Part shown: piece by piece, positions 35,311-46,713 of the stretch
How positions within the stretch are numbered: the stretch's first letter is position 1
Layout of the letters: every line of letters starts with the position of its first letter
From: Talinum fruticosum
Taxonomy: Eukaryota > Streptophyta > Magnoliopsida > Caryophyllales > Talinaceae
Length of the DNA stretch: 64,000 nt
Direction: 5' to 3'
Assembly: GCA_021018815.1 (NCBI GenBank)
Contig: JAITYX010000145.1
Span: 1-64,000 of the forward strand
Notes under the pieces: generated by a model
Databases searched by the model: none
The model's input: the letters and a program-made list of their open reading frames with translations, nothing else
Told to the model about the DNA's origin: nothing
Program-made: the position numbers and the translations under genes

Positions 35311-35435
35311 ATTAATAGCTAAAGGAATGTCCTTCAAGTATCCGTTCGACTCAAACCTCTAATGATTGCCTCGGCACGGTGTATCCGTTCTGTTCTCCAA
35401 CAGTTAGAATTTTAGTGTCCGTCTCCTAACGGCTA
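35311..35435 (-). promoter_or_regulatory. Putative internal ORF3 promoter of Sire-A
   Basis: In element sense: TAGCCGTTAGG (35435-35425; complement CCTAACGGCTA is a perfect MSA match), TAACTGTTGGA (35407-35397, one C-to-T change), then TATTAATA (35318-35311) in the position of the TATA box. A GA/CT leader follows (about 35195). The former ATG is about 165 bp downstream. Confidence 0.45.
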
Positions 35436-35749
35436 GTTCACCGATTAATGCGTGCGATGGAGAGAGGTAGAAAGAGAAATTTTAAAAGAAATTTCTAAAA
35501 TTCTCCACTAATCTAGAGATGATTTCGAAGTTTGAAGTCCAATTTTCTCAAAACCGAGTCCGACTCAAGCAAAGTTTCGAGTGACTCGTAAAGCACAAAC
35601 AGATAATAACTCCTAGCTCAGTATCACCGGGTCAACCGAACTAATTGTTATTAAGACAAAGAAAGGAACATGCAACACATAATCATGCAAGATAATTTCA
35701 CTTAAAAAACACATAATCATGTATTTATCATGTCAAGTTCATTCCTAAT

Positions 35750-37732
35750 AAAGCAAAACTAATCCTCACTAAGTGGCTTAGTAAAGATATCGACTAATTG
35801 AAATTTCGTAGGAATGAATTCAAGTTCAATATCACCTTTCTCATAATGGTCTCTCATAAAATGATACCTGAATATGCTTTGTCTTTGAGTGCTGAACTAA
35901 ATTTTTAGTGATGCTGATTGCACTCGATTGTCACACTTGATTGGAATCCGAGCATAGTATGCTCCAGCTGCAATGTACGCAGCTTCAGCAGTTGACGAGC
36001 AACCGAGTTTTGCTTCTTTGAGCGCCAAGATATAAGGGATTGACCCGAAACCGGCATGCTCCTGAGGTGCTCTTTCTATCAACCGTGTATCCAGCATAGT
36101 CGGCATCCGAGCATCCAGGTGAGGGTCGGTTCTAAGTCTCTTGAGAACCATATACCTAGATTCTATGTCCCCGCAAGATATCTAAAAATTCTCTTCACCG
36201 TAGTGAGATGTGATTCTTTTGAATTAGCTTGGAATCTTGCACGCAGACATACACTAAACATAATGTTTAGCCTCACTGGATGTGAGATATAACAGAGATC
36301 CAGTCATACCTCGATAGAGTTTCGATCTATTCTTTTACCTTTTTCGTCCGAGTCCAATTTCATGCTGCTACTCATTGGTGTTGCTACATGTTTTGCATCT
36401 TGAAGTTTGTACTTCTTTAGCAATTCCTTGGTAAACTTAGATTGATGGATAGAAATGTCATCCTTTTCTTGTTTGATTTGTAGACCAAGAAAGAAATTGG
36501 GCACTCCCATCATGCTCATTTGGAATTCCTGTCTCATTAACTCGGAAAAATCTCGACAGAGATTTTCATTAGTGCTCCAAAAATTATATCATCAACATAA
36601 ATCTAAACAATAAGAAAGTCTTTCCCCTGGTTTTTATGAAAAGAGTTTTGTTAATCGATCTCTTTTAAAATCATTTTCAACCAAGAAGTCTGCTCAATCT
36701 TTCATACCAAGCTCCGGGAGCTTGTTTAAGACCATAAAGACCCTTTTGCAACTTGAAAACATGATTTGGAAATTCTGAGTTTTCAAATCCAGGGGTTGCT
36801 CAACATAGGCTTCCTCTTGAATGAAACCATTCAGAAAAGCACACTTTACATCCATTTGATACAATTTGATATTCATGCATGATGCAAATGCCAATAGGAT
36901 TCTAATTGCTTCAATCCTAGCAACCGGTGCAAAGGTTTCCCCACAATCAATTCCTTCTTCTTGATTGTAACCGTGAGCCACAAGTCTACCCTTATTTCGA
37001 CTACTAACTCATCCTCATCCAGTTTGTTCTTCAAAACCCATTTGGCTCCTATGACTGGGTGGTTAGAAGGTCGTTTGGTCAAAGTCCGGACTTGGTTTCT
37101 CTCAAATTGATTAAGTTCCTCTTGCATGCCCTCTACCCATTCAGGTTCATTTAGGGGCCTCTACTGCATTTCTAGGTTCGAGTTAATAATATGAATGCAG
37201 TGAATGCACATAGATTTTGCAAAGTTCTTACCCCATTGTTTATGTCACACAACATGTTCTCGAGTGGGTGACTCGAAAAATATTTGAGTGCTCTACATGT
37301 TCTCTCGGTTCACCGGATTTGTGGCTTGAACTGGTTGATCTTCGAGTGATCCGATTTGTTTGAGCTTACTCATGTGTTTGTCCTTCAACATTCCGAGCTG
37401 GCTCTAGAGCTGGTTCGATCCGAGTCATGATATTCCGAGCTGCTTTCCTTTGACTCGTCCGAGCTCGGCTTCAATAAGATGATCTTCATCTCAACCGAGT
37501 TTTAGATCTAAGAATGTTGATCGACTTGGTTTTCCCTGATCAATCTCATCAAAAACAACGTGGATGCTTTCTTCCACTTTGTTAATTCTTTTATTTAAAA
37601 TGCGATAAGATTTACTATGAGATGAATAACCAAGAAAGATACCTCCATCTAACCGAGCATCAAACTTAGTTAGGTGATCCATACCATTATTGTGAAGATA
37701 GCACTTATATCCGAAGGGTTTGAAGTATGAGA
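35750..37732 (-). pseudogene. Sire-A pol, 3' part (IN end, RT, RNase H)
   Basis: Integrase tail at 37491-37682 (KFDARLDGGIFLGYSSHSKSY). RT from 37127 (MQEELNQFERNQVRTL) with GIDCGETFAPVARIEAIR and MDVKCAFLNGF. RNase H at 35897-36151 is shortened: the stretch from the Ala-rich helix to IPIKCDN has lost roughly 50 bp. The break at 37732 is the Sire-B insertion (duplicated TGAGA). The 5' part continues at 46714. Confidence 0.85.
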
Positions 37733-39375
37733 TGAAGACTCGGACTTTATACTTACACTTTTCTGAGTTCCATCAAGGAATCGGGCATAAGACCTCCTCT
37801 CTCATAGGGTTTTGATTTCAACTCATTCTATGTACCTTAGAAAGTTTTCCGAGTGATATAGCATTTACACTTAGTGTTATAGAAAATATTTCATATTTGT
37901 ATGTGTGACTCGACTAACTCGGAAAGCATACTTGTACTAACTCGGTTCCGAGTAACTCAACACTCAGAATCATACCATGTTCAAACACTCGTATTCACAC
38001 ACATAAACTCAGGTGTGACTTCATGTTCCAGGAATTACAATGTTAATTCTCTATTCCAGAGTCAACTTATTTTGTTTGAACTTTGTTTAGTCTAGATCAA
38101 GTTTTTTAACTCGATATTCTTTATCTAACTTGATTCTTTTTAGACCGACTCGAGATGGAATTTTGAGTATCATGGATATTAGACTCAGAAAATTTCATTC
38201 CTTTTACGAATCGAGATAATTAGTCATTTAATTATCTTAATTATGTTATTATCTGTGTCTAATCTTGGACCAAAGTATTTTATACTTTGAGAACCAAACT
38301 GATTTACTAATGTAGGTTATTTAAATAAGGCTATCCTAATTTTTGAAATGCAAAAGTAACTGGCTTCAAAACGTCAAATCACCAGCAGACGAGGCTTTTT
38401 CCACCTCCGACCTAGCCCCGGACACTTGTCTCGGGATTGTCTGTTTCCAAAATTGGAAATCTGCAACACCAAGCTCAAAGGTGATTTCTACCTTATTTTT
38501 AAAAGACACTACCAGGTGGTTTTGGGACTTCAAAGGAGTCAAGAACCATTGCTCAACGTTCATATCTCAATGGATATTTTCTGAGTGACTCGGAAATCCT
38601 TTACAACGGTCACAAAGGACCTCCGGTTAGAAGATGGACACAACGGCTAAGCTGCTTGGTCATCTATATATAGAAGCCAACTTTGAAGACTTAAAGATTG
38701 TCGAATCTATTGTTAATACACATACTTGAGCAAAAGTCATTGTATTCATTCTCAATCTTCTACTTATAACTCCAATTACGTATTTAATAACTTTCTAAGT
38801 CGTAAGGTCTTGTACTCGATTACTAAACACTTTCTTTGTTACTCTCCAAGTAAAGTCCCTTGATTGAGCGATAAGGTCCCTTGACCGAGCGATAAGGTCC
38901 CTTGACCGAGCTGTAAGGGTTAACTCGGCTCGGTTGTCCCTAACTCGTAAGGGTGATCTCGGTTAGGAAGTACTAGATCGAGATAAGGTAATTTCGAGTC
39001 TAGGAAAAACTTGTAAGGAGTTGTATAAGGGAGCAACTCAGGTCAAGTCGAGTCTATCGTATTTTGTGGACTCAAAATAGTGGATTCGATTTCGTGCTTG
39101 GATTAGCACGGTCCGTAGTTTCTCGCCCCGGGAGGGTTTCCACGTATTTTCCGAGTTATCACTTTTCGAGTACAGTCTAGACTCGGACGGTTTGAATTCC
39201 GTTTAGTCCGTTTCTTCACCACTTACTGAAATCCGAGTTTATGCTTTTACGAGTTTAACCTTGCTTCACGCTCACGTCGGATTCATATGTGTTTTAATTT
39301 TTAAGCTAGTTTCCTCATCACCCTACTCACCCTCCCCCTCTAGGGTGATTTATACTCTCCAAGAGCAAACCTTCA
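37733..39375 (+). repeat. Sire-B 5' LTR (1,643 bp)
   Basis: TGAAGACTCGG...AACCTTCA. Promoter core: TATATATAG (38665-38673), preceded by AACGGTCA (38605-38612) and AACGGCTA (38642-38649). The palindrome ACTCGGTTCCGAGT is at 37940-37953. A 21-bp unit GTCCCTTGACCGAGCGATAAG is repeated three times (38855-38917), but only once in the 3' LTR. Confidence 0.93.
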
Positions 39376-39376
39376 A

Positions 39377-39389
39377 TTGGTATCAAAGC
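39377..39389 (+). other. Primer binding site of Sire-B
   Basis: TTGGTATCAAAGC lies one base after the LTR. It complements the 3' end of initiator Met tRNA (plant PBS TGGTATCAGAGC) with one mismatch. The same PBS is seen in reverse at 49653-49665 (Sire-A) and 52138-52150 (Sire-C). Confidence 0.85.
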
Positions 39390-39435
39390 CTAGCCTTTCG
39401 GAAAGGATCTAACCATCCAAAGGTTTAAAGATCAA

Positions 39436-41200
39436 ATGGCTCGGAACAATGGAGAGTTCGATGAAGGCGAGATATTCCAGCGAGACCACCAAAGTTCAAA
39501 GGATCCCACTTCGTGCACTAGAAGAAACTCATGGAATGTTTCCTACTTGGATCATGATGAGGATGTCTAGAACATCATACAAGTGGGCAACTACATTCCT
39601 ATGAAGGCAGAATAAACAAGACTCGTGCCCAAGACAAAGGCCGAGTTCACGAGTGATGAAGCGAAAAGTTCGAAAGAACTTCAAGGCGATGAACATTCTA
39701 ATGTGCACCATCAGCTCGGAAGAATACAACCGAGTGTCGGCCTGTGACATAGCCAAAGAAGTGTGGGACACTCTTGTCAACACTTATGATGGCACAAGCC
39801 GAGTTAGACAAGCGAAGATAAGCCAATATCTTCATAAATATGAGCTGTTCAAGATGGAGCCGAAGAAAACATCACTCGGATGTTCATTCCATTTACTGAG
39901 ATTACCAACAATCTCAAATCTCTGGGTAAAAACATCTCCCACAAGGAAATGTGCAAAAAGATACTCGAAACCTACCCAAGAAAAGATGGGGTCCCAAAGT
40001 GATAGCTATCGAAGAGGCTCGGAACTTGTCTCTGTTGAAGCCAAATGAACTCATTGGGAAGCTTCTCACCCATGAGATCCACCGGAAGAGGAGGACGCGA
40101 GAGGTCGGCACCGAAAAGAACATTGCGCTAAAAGCCTTAGAAACAAGAGAAGCAGATCTAAGTTATTCGACTCAGAAGAGGATCCCATGGCACTTATTGC
40201 TAGAGGCTTCAAGAGAATGATGAAGCACAAGAGATGGGATAAGAAGCCAAAAGAAGAGTTCTACAAGAAGGACAAAAAGGATAGAAAAGGTAAATACTCT
40301 TCCCCTTCAAAGTTATCTTTACCTAAAAACTCTAGTCTGTTTTGAATGTGGCGAGCAAGGAACATATAGTCAAAGACTGTCCAAAGAGAAAAAGGGACAG
40401 AAAGAAGAAAAAGGCTATGATGGCCACATGGAGTGACGAGGACTCATCAGAAGATGACGAGGACTCGAGATGACTCAAAGTGTTTAATGGCACTTTCGAC
40501 TCGGAATCGAAAGCGAGTCGGACTCGGATCAATCAGACAATGAGGAAGCAAATCCTCAAGAGGTAATTGAATACTTTCTCAAATTCTCCCAAGTTGATTT
40601 AGCTAAGTATATTTTCACTTTGGAAGAGAAGTCCAATTCGATTCTTCTCATTTTACAGAACAACTTGAGTCAATCTCTTACGAGAGCATTTCATTAAAAA
40701 ATGAGTTGGAAAAACTTAGGCTTTCATTCGAGAGAACTCAAGGCTAGTGCTCAATCCAATGAGAGCTGAGTCCGAGTTACTCGAAATGAAAATGAGCAAC
40801 TAAAGCAAAAGCTCAACGAGTCTCAAGATCTTGTTTTAAAGTTTGCTCAAGGTAAGAAGAATCTTGATATGCTCTTGGGATCTCAATGTGTCTCCTTTAG
40901 AAAGGAAGGTCTTGGTTTTAACAATGAGGAGGAATCAAATTCCTACTTAGAGCTTTTCAAAAGAATTCCGAAGCTGTAATGTTCGAAAGGCTGAGCACGG
41001 TCCCAAATGAAAGGAGGGCCGAGCCTGGACCGACTTACAAGAGAAAACCATCTCTTCCGGTTTATAAAAGAAAAGTTTTCCAAAATAAAGAGACACGGAC
41101 TCAGTTCTCTAAAGCGAAGACTCGAGAATCGGACTAAACCCAAAGTCATTCAAATATGGGTTTCGAAAAACCTTCTTCCTCGAAAAGGACCACAGTAAAG
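39436..41200 (+). pseudogene. Sire-B gag, broken
   Basis: It starts at ATG 39436 (MARNNGEFDEG). The capsid-like part includes WNVSYLDHDEDV (about 39534) and, after a shift, FKAMNILMCTISSEEYNRVS (39653 on). The zinc knuckle near 40340-40385 keeps CFECGEQ and HIVKDCPK, but in different frames because of a small indel. A Ser/Asp-rich and a coiled-coil Lys/Glu-rich tail follow to about 41200. Gag would form the particle and bind RNA. It is not translatable here as one protein. Confidence 0.8.
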
Positions 41201-44020
41201 GGTGTTATTGGGTTCGTTAGAGGAAGTGAGAAGGGTTAGTTTATTTTCTATTTTACGAGGCCACTCGGAAAAGATCAAAAGGGCATTGGTACCTAGACGG
41301 TGGATGCTCACGCCACATGTCGGGAGACTCGGGACTCTTTTCCGAGTTAGAAGAGTACAAAGAAGGAAAACTCACATTTGGAGATGACAGCAAAGGCAAG
41401 ATAATTGGGATAGGCAAGATTGGAAAGGAAGCCAATCAGGTAAGCCCAGTATACCTTGTCAAAGGATTAAAGTACAATCTGTTTAGCATCTCTCAATTGT
41501 GTGATAAAGGTCAAGAGGTAAGATTCACTTAGACCAACCGTTACATTTCGATGATACCACCAAGGAAATCAAGCTCTCGGGTAAGAGATCAGGTAACAAT
41601 TACATTATTCCTTTTTCGACCCGAGTCGAATTTATCTTGCTTAAAAGCATCACTTCATGATGACTCATGGACATGGCATTGCAGATTAGGCTATGTTAGC
41701 ATGCATACCATTAAGAAACTGGCATCTCATGGTTTAGTCGGAGGTTTGCCTAATTGTGCTTTTAAGAAAGATAAGATCTGTGAAACTTGCACAAAAGGGA
41801 AACAAGTGAGATCATCTTTCAAATCTCTGAAGACAGTTTCCACATCCAAGGAGCTTGAAATGCTACATATGGATTTATGTGGTGAAATCCCTGTTAAGAG
41901 TATTGGAGGTAAATCATATGTACTTGTTATTGTTGATGATTACTCACAATTTACCTAGGTGTGTTTTCTTAAGCACAAAAATGAAGCATTCAAAGAGTTT
42001 AGCAAGCTCTGCAGGAAAATCCAAGTTGAGTCTCGGACTCGAATTCAAAGAATTCGAACTAACCATGGAAGGGAGTTCGACTACTCGGAATTTGCGAGTT
42101 TCGTGACAAGAATGGCATCTCCCACAACTTCTCGGCACCAAGAACTCCTCAACAGAATGGAGTAGTGGAGAGAAAGAACAGAACTCTTGAAGAAATAGCT
42201 AGGACAATGATGATTGAACACAATCTACCCTACTATTTACGGGCTGAGGCAATCAACACAGCCAACTACACTTTCAACGAGATGCCTCATCGGACCCATT
42301 CGAAGAAAACACCGTACGAGCTCTACAAAGGGAAGAAACTCAATATTTCATACTTCAAACCCTTTGGATGTAAATGTTTTGTTCACAACAATGGTAAGGA
42401 TCACCTGACCAAGTTTGATGCTCGGTCGAGATGAAGGTATTTTTCTGGGTTATTCTTCTCATAGCAAAGCTTATCACATTTTTAATAAGAGAACTAACAA
42501 AGTGGAAGAAAGCATCCACATTGTGTTTGATGAGCTTGAATAGGAAAAACCAAGTGAGTCAACATTCTTAGACCTAAAGCTCAGCAGAAATGATGATTAT
42601 GATGAAAACAAGCCTATCGAGAATCAAACCCAACCAACTCAAAACGAAGTGACTCAGAATGAGACAATTCAAGAACCCGCTCAGAATGTTGATGACAATC
42701 GATGGACAAGTTCACTCAGAACAAGATTTAGAGGATCAAGCAACTCAGCCTACGAGATCTGGTGAATCGGAGAACGAGTAGAGCATTCAAGTATGCTTCT
42801 AGTCATCCACTATAAAACATATTATCCGATATCAACAGTGGGGTAAGAACTCGTTCCTCTCTTCAAAATTTATGTGCATTCACTGCATTCATTTCATTAA
42901 CTGAACCTAAAAATGCACTAGAGGCCCTAAATGAACCTGAATGGGTAGAGGCCATGCAAGAGGAACTCAATTAATTCGAACGAAACCAAGTCTGGACTCA
43001 CGAGCAAACGGCCTTCGACCACCCAGTCATAAGAACCAAGTGGGTTTTCAAGAACAAACTAGATGAAGGTGGATTGGTAGTCAGAAACAAGGCTAAATTT
43101 GTGGCTTAAGGTTACAACTAGGAAGAAGGGATTGATTGTGGGAAACCTTTGCACTGTAGCGAGAATATAAGCCATTAGAATTCTGTTAGCATTTGCATCT
43201 AGCATGAATATCAAGTTATATCAAATGGATGTTAAGTGTGCTTTTCTCAATGGCTTTATCGAAGAGGAAGTCTATGTTGAGCAGCCCCTGGATTTGAAAA
43301 CTCAAAATTTCCAAATCATGTTTTCAAATTTCAAAAAGCTCTTTATGGTCTTAAATAAGCTCCTAGAGCTTGGTATGAAAGACTGAGCAATTTCTTGGTT
43401 CAAAATGATTTTAGAAGAGGTCGGATCGACAAGACTCTCTTTATAAAAACCAAGGGCAAAGATTTCCTTATCGCTTAGATATATGTTGATGACATAATTT
43501 TTGGAGCTACTAATGAAATTACGTGTCGAGATTTTTCCGAGTTAATGAGACAGGAATTTCAAATGAGTATGACGGGAGAACTCAATTTCTTCCTTGGTCT
43601 ACAAATCAAGCAAGACAAAAATGGAATTTATATCCATCAATCAAAGTATACCAAGGAGCTGCTGAAAAAGTATAAACTTCAAGATGCGAAGCATGCAAGT
43701 AAAACCTATGAGCAGTAGCTTGAAACTGGACTCGGACAAAAAAGGTAAAGCAATAGATTAGAAACTCTATCGAGGTATGATTAGATCTTTGCTATATCTT
43801 ACTTCCAAGTAAACCGGATATAATGTTTAGTGTCTGTCTATGCGCAAGATTCTAAGCTAATCCAAAAGAATCACATCTCACTGCGGTGAAGAGAATATTC
43901 AGATATCTTGTAGGGACTTAGAATTTAGGTCTATGGTACTCCGGAGACTCGAACCGCCTCTCACCTGGATACTCGGATGCCGATTACGCTGGATACAAAG
44001 TTGATAGAAAGAGCACCTAA
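41201..44020 (+). pseudogene. Sire-B pol, broken (PR, IN, RT, part of RNase H)
   Basis: Protease (about 41286) reads WYLDGGCSRHMSG, so the catalytic Ser of DSG is Gly. Integrase: WHCRLGYVSMHTI (second zinc His is Tyr), CETCTKGK kept, and RTNHGREF (second catalytic Asp is Asn). RT: MDVKCAFLNGFIEEEVYVEQ (43225 on) and YVDD intact at 43482-43493. RNase H begins (YSDADYAGYKVDRKST, about 43970), then is cut at 44020 by a deletion into ORF3. In-frame stops occur at several sites. Confidence 0.87.
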
Positions 44021-44760
44021 GGTGCTTCTAAAACTCTCTCTTCCATTTTATCCACTGCTTTTGTGGACAAAATCTCCTCTGTGGCCTTAGAACTCAAGGA
44101 CCTCCTCCGGTTATTCAAGACTGTCTTCCAGTCTATGACCATCAACCAGAAAACCGCCCAATCTCAACTCCGAGAGCAACAGGATGTGCTCCTCGAGATG
44201 AAGGCTCGGTGAAGGAGCAGAGGGAGCTGATTGAGCTTCTTCGGAGAGACGATCTAAGGCGGATCAGGATCAAGGAGACTCGGACACTTCGAGGAATCCT
44301 CGAGCCTCGCCAAGTCCTCCTCCGACGAGAGGAGAGGGTGAAGAAGAAGATTAAGAAGAAGTAGAAGAGCGTGCGGCTAATGCAGCTCTTTTTAGCATGG
44401 TGAGCAAGAAGGCCAATTAGACCAAGAAGGACAAGGAGCAATAACTAAGAGTCCGGGTGCTCCTAAAGCACAACCGAAGTGATCGGCTCGGACAGCGAGT
44501 CCGAGTGGGTCGAAGAACCTGCGGACCAAGGACGGTCGAGCAACGAGTCAACTTGAGCACACCCCTCCGAGTCGTTCGGTTCCAAGGGGACGAGCCTCCG
44601 GACGACCTAGTTCCGGGTCGGCCACTCGGAACCGAGCCAATGCCAGAGATCCTCGTACTTCCTCCGCCGCGCTCAAGCACATCGTCAAGATACTATCAGC
44701 ACCGGCGCACCACTCATCCTTCCTCCTCAACTCCATCTCATCCATCCCCTCCTTAGATTC
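44021..44760 (+). pseudogene. Sire-B ORF3 C-terminal remnant
   Basis: It begins after the deletion joint with STAFVDKISSVALELKDLL and TINQKTAQSQLREQQ, the coiled-coil core also seen in Sire-P and Sire-A. Acidic/basic tracts and a Ser/Thr/Pro/Arg-rich tail ending near 44760 follow. The N-terminal domain is absent. Confidence 0.75.
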
Positions 44761-45159
44761 TTAGTCTTTTGTTTACAATGTTTCATTTTTTTGTTTTGTC
44801 TAAACATCAAATATGTACTTCTTGTTACATTCTTCCCATTTTTTTGTTTTTTTTTTTTCTCTGAAAGGCAAGTGGGAGAATATATAGAAAATGTTTGTTG
44901 TCTATTTTAGGGAAGTCTCTCTCGTCCTGTGTAAATATTTCTTTATGTTAAATTAATGAAGTACTGCATTTCATTAATAATAGCTTCTTGCTCGATATGT
45001 TATTTACAGACAATGCATCTATCTCGCTTTTGCTTTGTTTCTTACTTTGATATGTTAGCTCTTGCTATGAAATCTTATGTTATTTTTCGAGAAAATTTGC
45101 AATATCACTAACAAAATTTATGTCTAAGTATGGAATGCCTTTCATCAAATAGGGGAGAT
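44761..45159 (+). other. Sire-B 3' non-coding region and PPT
   Basis: T-rich non-coding sequence, then the conserved GGAATGCCTTTCATCAAAT and PPT AGGGGAGAT just before the LTR. No gene is seen. Confidence 0.8.
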
Positions 45160-46713
45160 CGAAGACTCGGACTTTATACTTACACTTTTCTAAGTTCCAT
45201 CAAGGAATCGGGTACAAGACTCGATCGACTCGGATGTGATATAGCATTTACTCCGAGTGTTATAGAAAATATTCCATATGTGTATGTGTGACTCTGACTG
45301 ACTCGGAAAGTATACTTGTACTAACTCGGTTCCGAGTAACTCAACACTCGGAATCATACCATGTTCAAACACTCGTATTCACACACATAAACTTAGGTCC
45401 GACTTCATGTTCTAGGAATTACAATGTTAATTCTCTATTCCAAGTCAGTTTATTTTGTTTGAACTTTGTTTAGTCTAGATCAAGTTTGTTCATTCTAATA
45501 TTCTTTATCTAACTTGATTCTCTTTTAGACCGACTCGGATGGAATTTTGAGTATCATGGATATTAGACTCGGAAAATTCCATTCCTTTTCCGACTCGGAT
45601 AATTAGTCATTTAATTATCTTAATTATGTTATTATCTGTGTCTAATCTTGGACCAAAGTATTTTATACTTTGAGAACCAAACTGATTTACTTTTGTAGGT
45701 TATTCAAACGAGGCTATCCTAATTTTTGAACTGCAAAAGTAACCGGCTTCAAAACGTCAAATCACCAGCGAGACAAGGCTTTTTCACCTCCGACCTAGCC
45801 CCAGACAACTGTGTCGGGATTGTCTATTTCCAAAATTGGAAATCTGCAACACCAAGCTCAAAGGTGATTTCTACCTTATTTTTAAAAGACACTACCAGGT
45901 GGTTTTGGGACTTCCAAAGGAGTCAAGAACCGTTGCTCAACGTTCATATCTCAACGGATATTTCCTGAGTGACTCGGAAAATCCTTTACAACGGCCACAA
46001 AGGACCTCCAGTCGGAAGATGGACACAACGGCTAAGTTGCTTGGTCATCTATATATAGAAGCCAACTTTCAAGATTTGAAGATTGCCGAATCTATTGTTA
46101 ATACACATACTTGAGCAAAAGTCATTGTATTCATTCTCAATCTTCTACTTACAACTCCAATTCCGTATTTAATAAATTTCTAAGTTGTAAGGTCTTGTAC
46201 TCAGTTTCAAACACTTTCTTTCTTACTCTTTAAGTAAGGTCCCTTGACTAAGCTATAAGGGTTAACTCAGCTCGGTTGTCCCTAACCTGTAAGGGTGATC
46301 TCGGTTAGGAAGTACTAGATCGGATAAGGTAATTTCGAGTCTAGGAAAGACTTGTAAGGAGTTGTCTAAGGGAGCAACTCAGGTCAAGTCAGTCTATTGT
46401 ATGTTTTGGACTCAAAATAGTGGATTCGACTTCGTGCTTAGATTAGCACGGTCCGTGGTTTTCTCGCCCAGGAGGGTTTCCACGTATTTTCCGAGTTGTC
46501 ACTTTTCCGAGTACATTCCAAACTCGGACGATGCTACGAATTCCGTTTAGTTTGTTTCTTCACCACTTACTGAAATCCGAGTTTATGCTTTTCGAGTTTA
46601 ACCTTGCTTCACGCTCACGTCGATTCATATGTGTTTTAATTTTTAAGCTAGTTTCCTCATCACCCTATTCACCCCCTCTAGGGTGATTTATACTCTCCAA
46701 GAGCAAACCTTCA
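45160..46713 (+). repeat. Sire-B 3' LTR (1,554 bp)
   Basis: It begins CGAAGACTCGG (first base T to C) and ends AACCTTCA before TGAGA. TATA at 46050-46058; palindrome ACTCGGTTCCGAGT at 45324-45337. It differs from the 5' LTR mainly by the 21-bp repeat number and by scattered short indels. Confidence 0.93.

Larger units (their letters stand above)
37733..46713 (+). mobile_element. Sire-B: innermost Sirevirus-like element with complete ends
   Basis: LTRs 37733-39375 and 45160-46713, PBS 39377-39389 and PPT 45148-45159. TGAGA duplicates at 37728-37732 and 46714-46718, within Sire-A integrase (the -ISYFKPFG- segment). Length is 8,981 bp. gag and pol are present with stops. A deletion joins mid-RNase H to the middle of ORF3 at about 44021, removing the catalytic end of RNase H, the ORF3 N-terminus and the internal promoter. 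Youngest of the nest by position. Confidence 0.94.
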
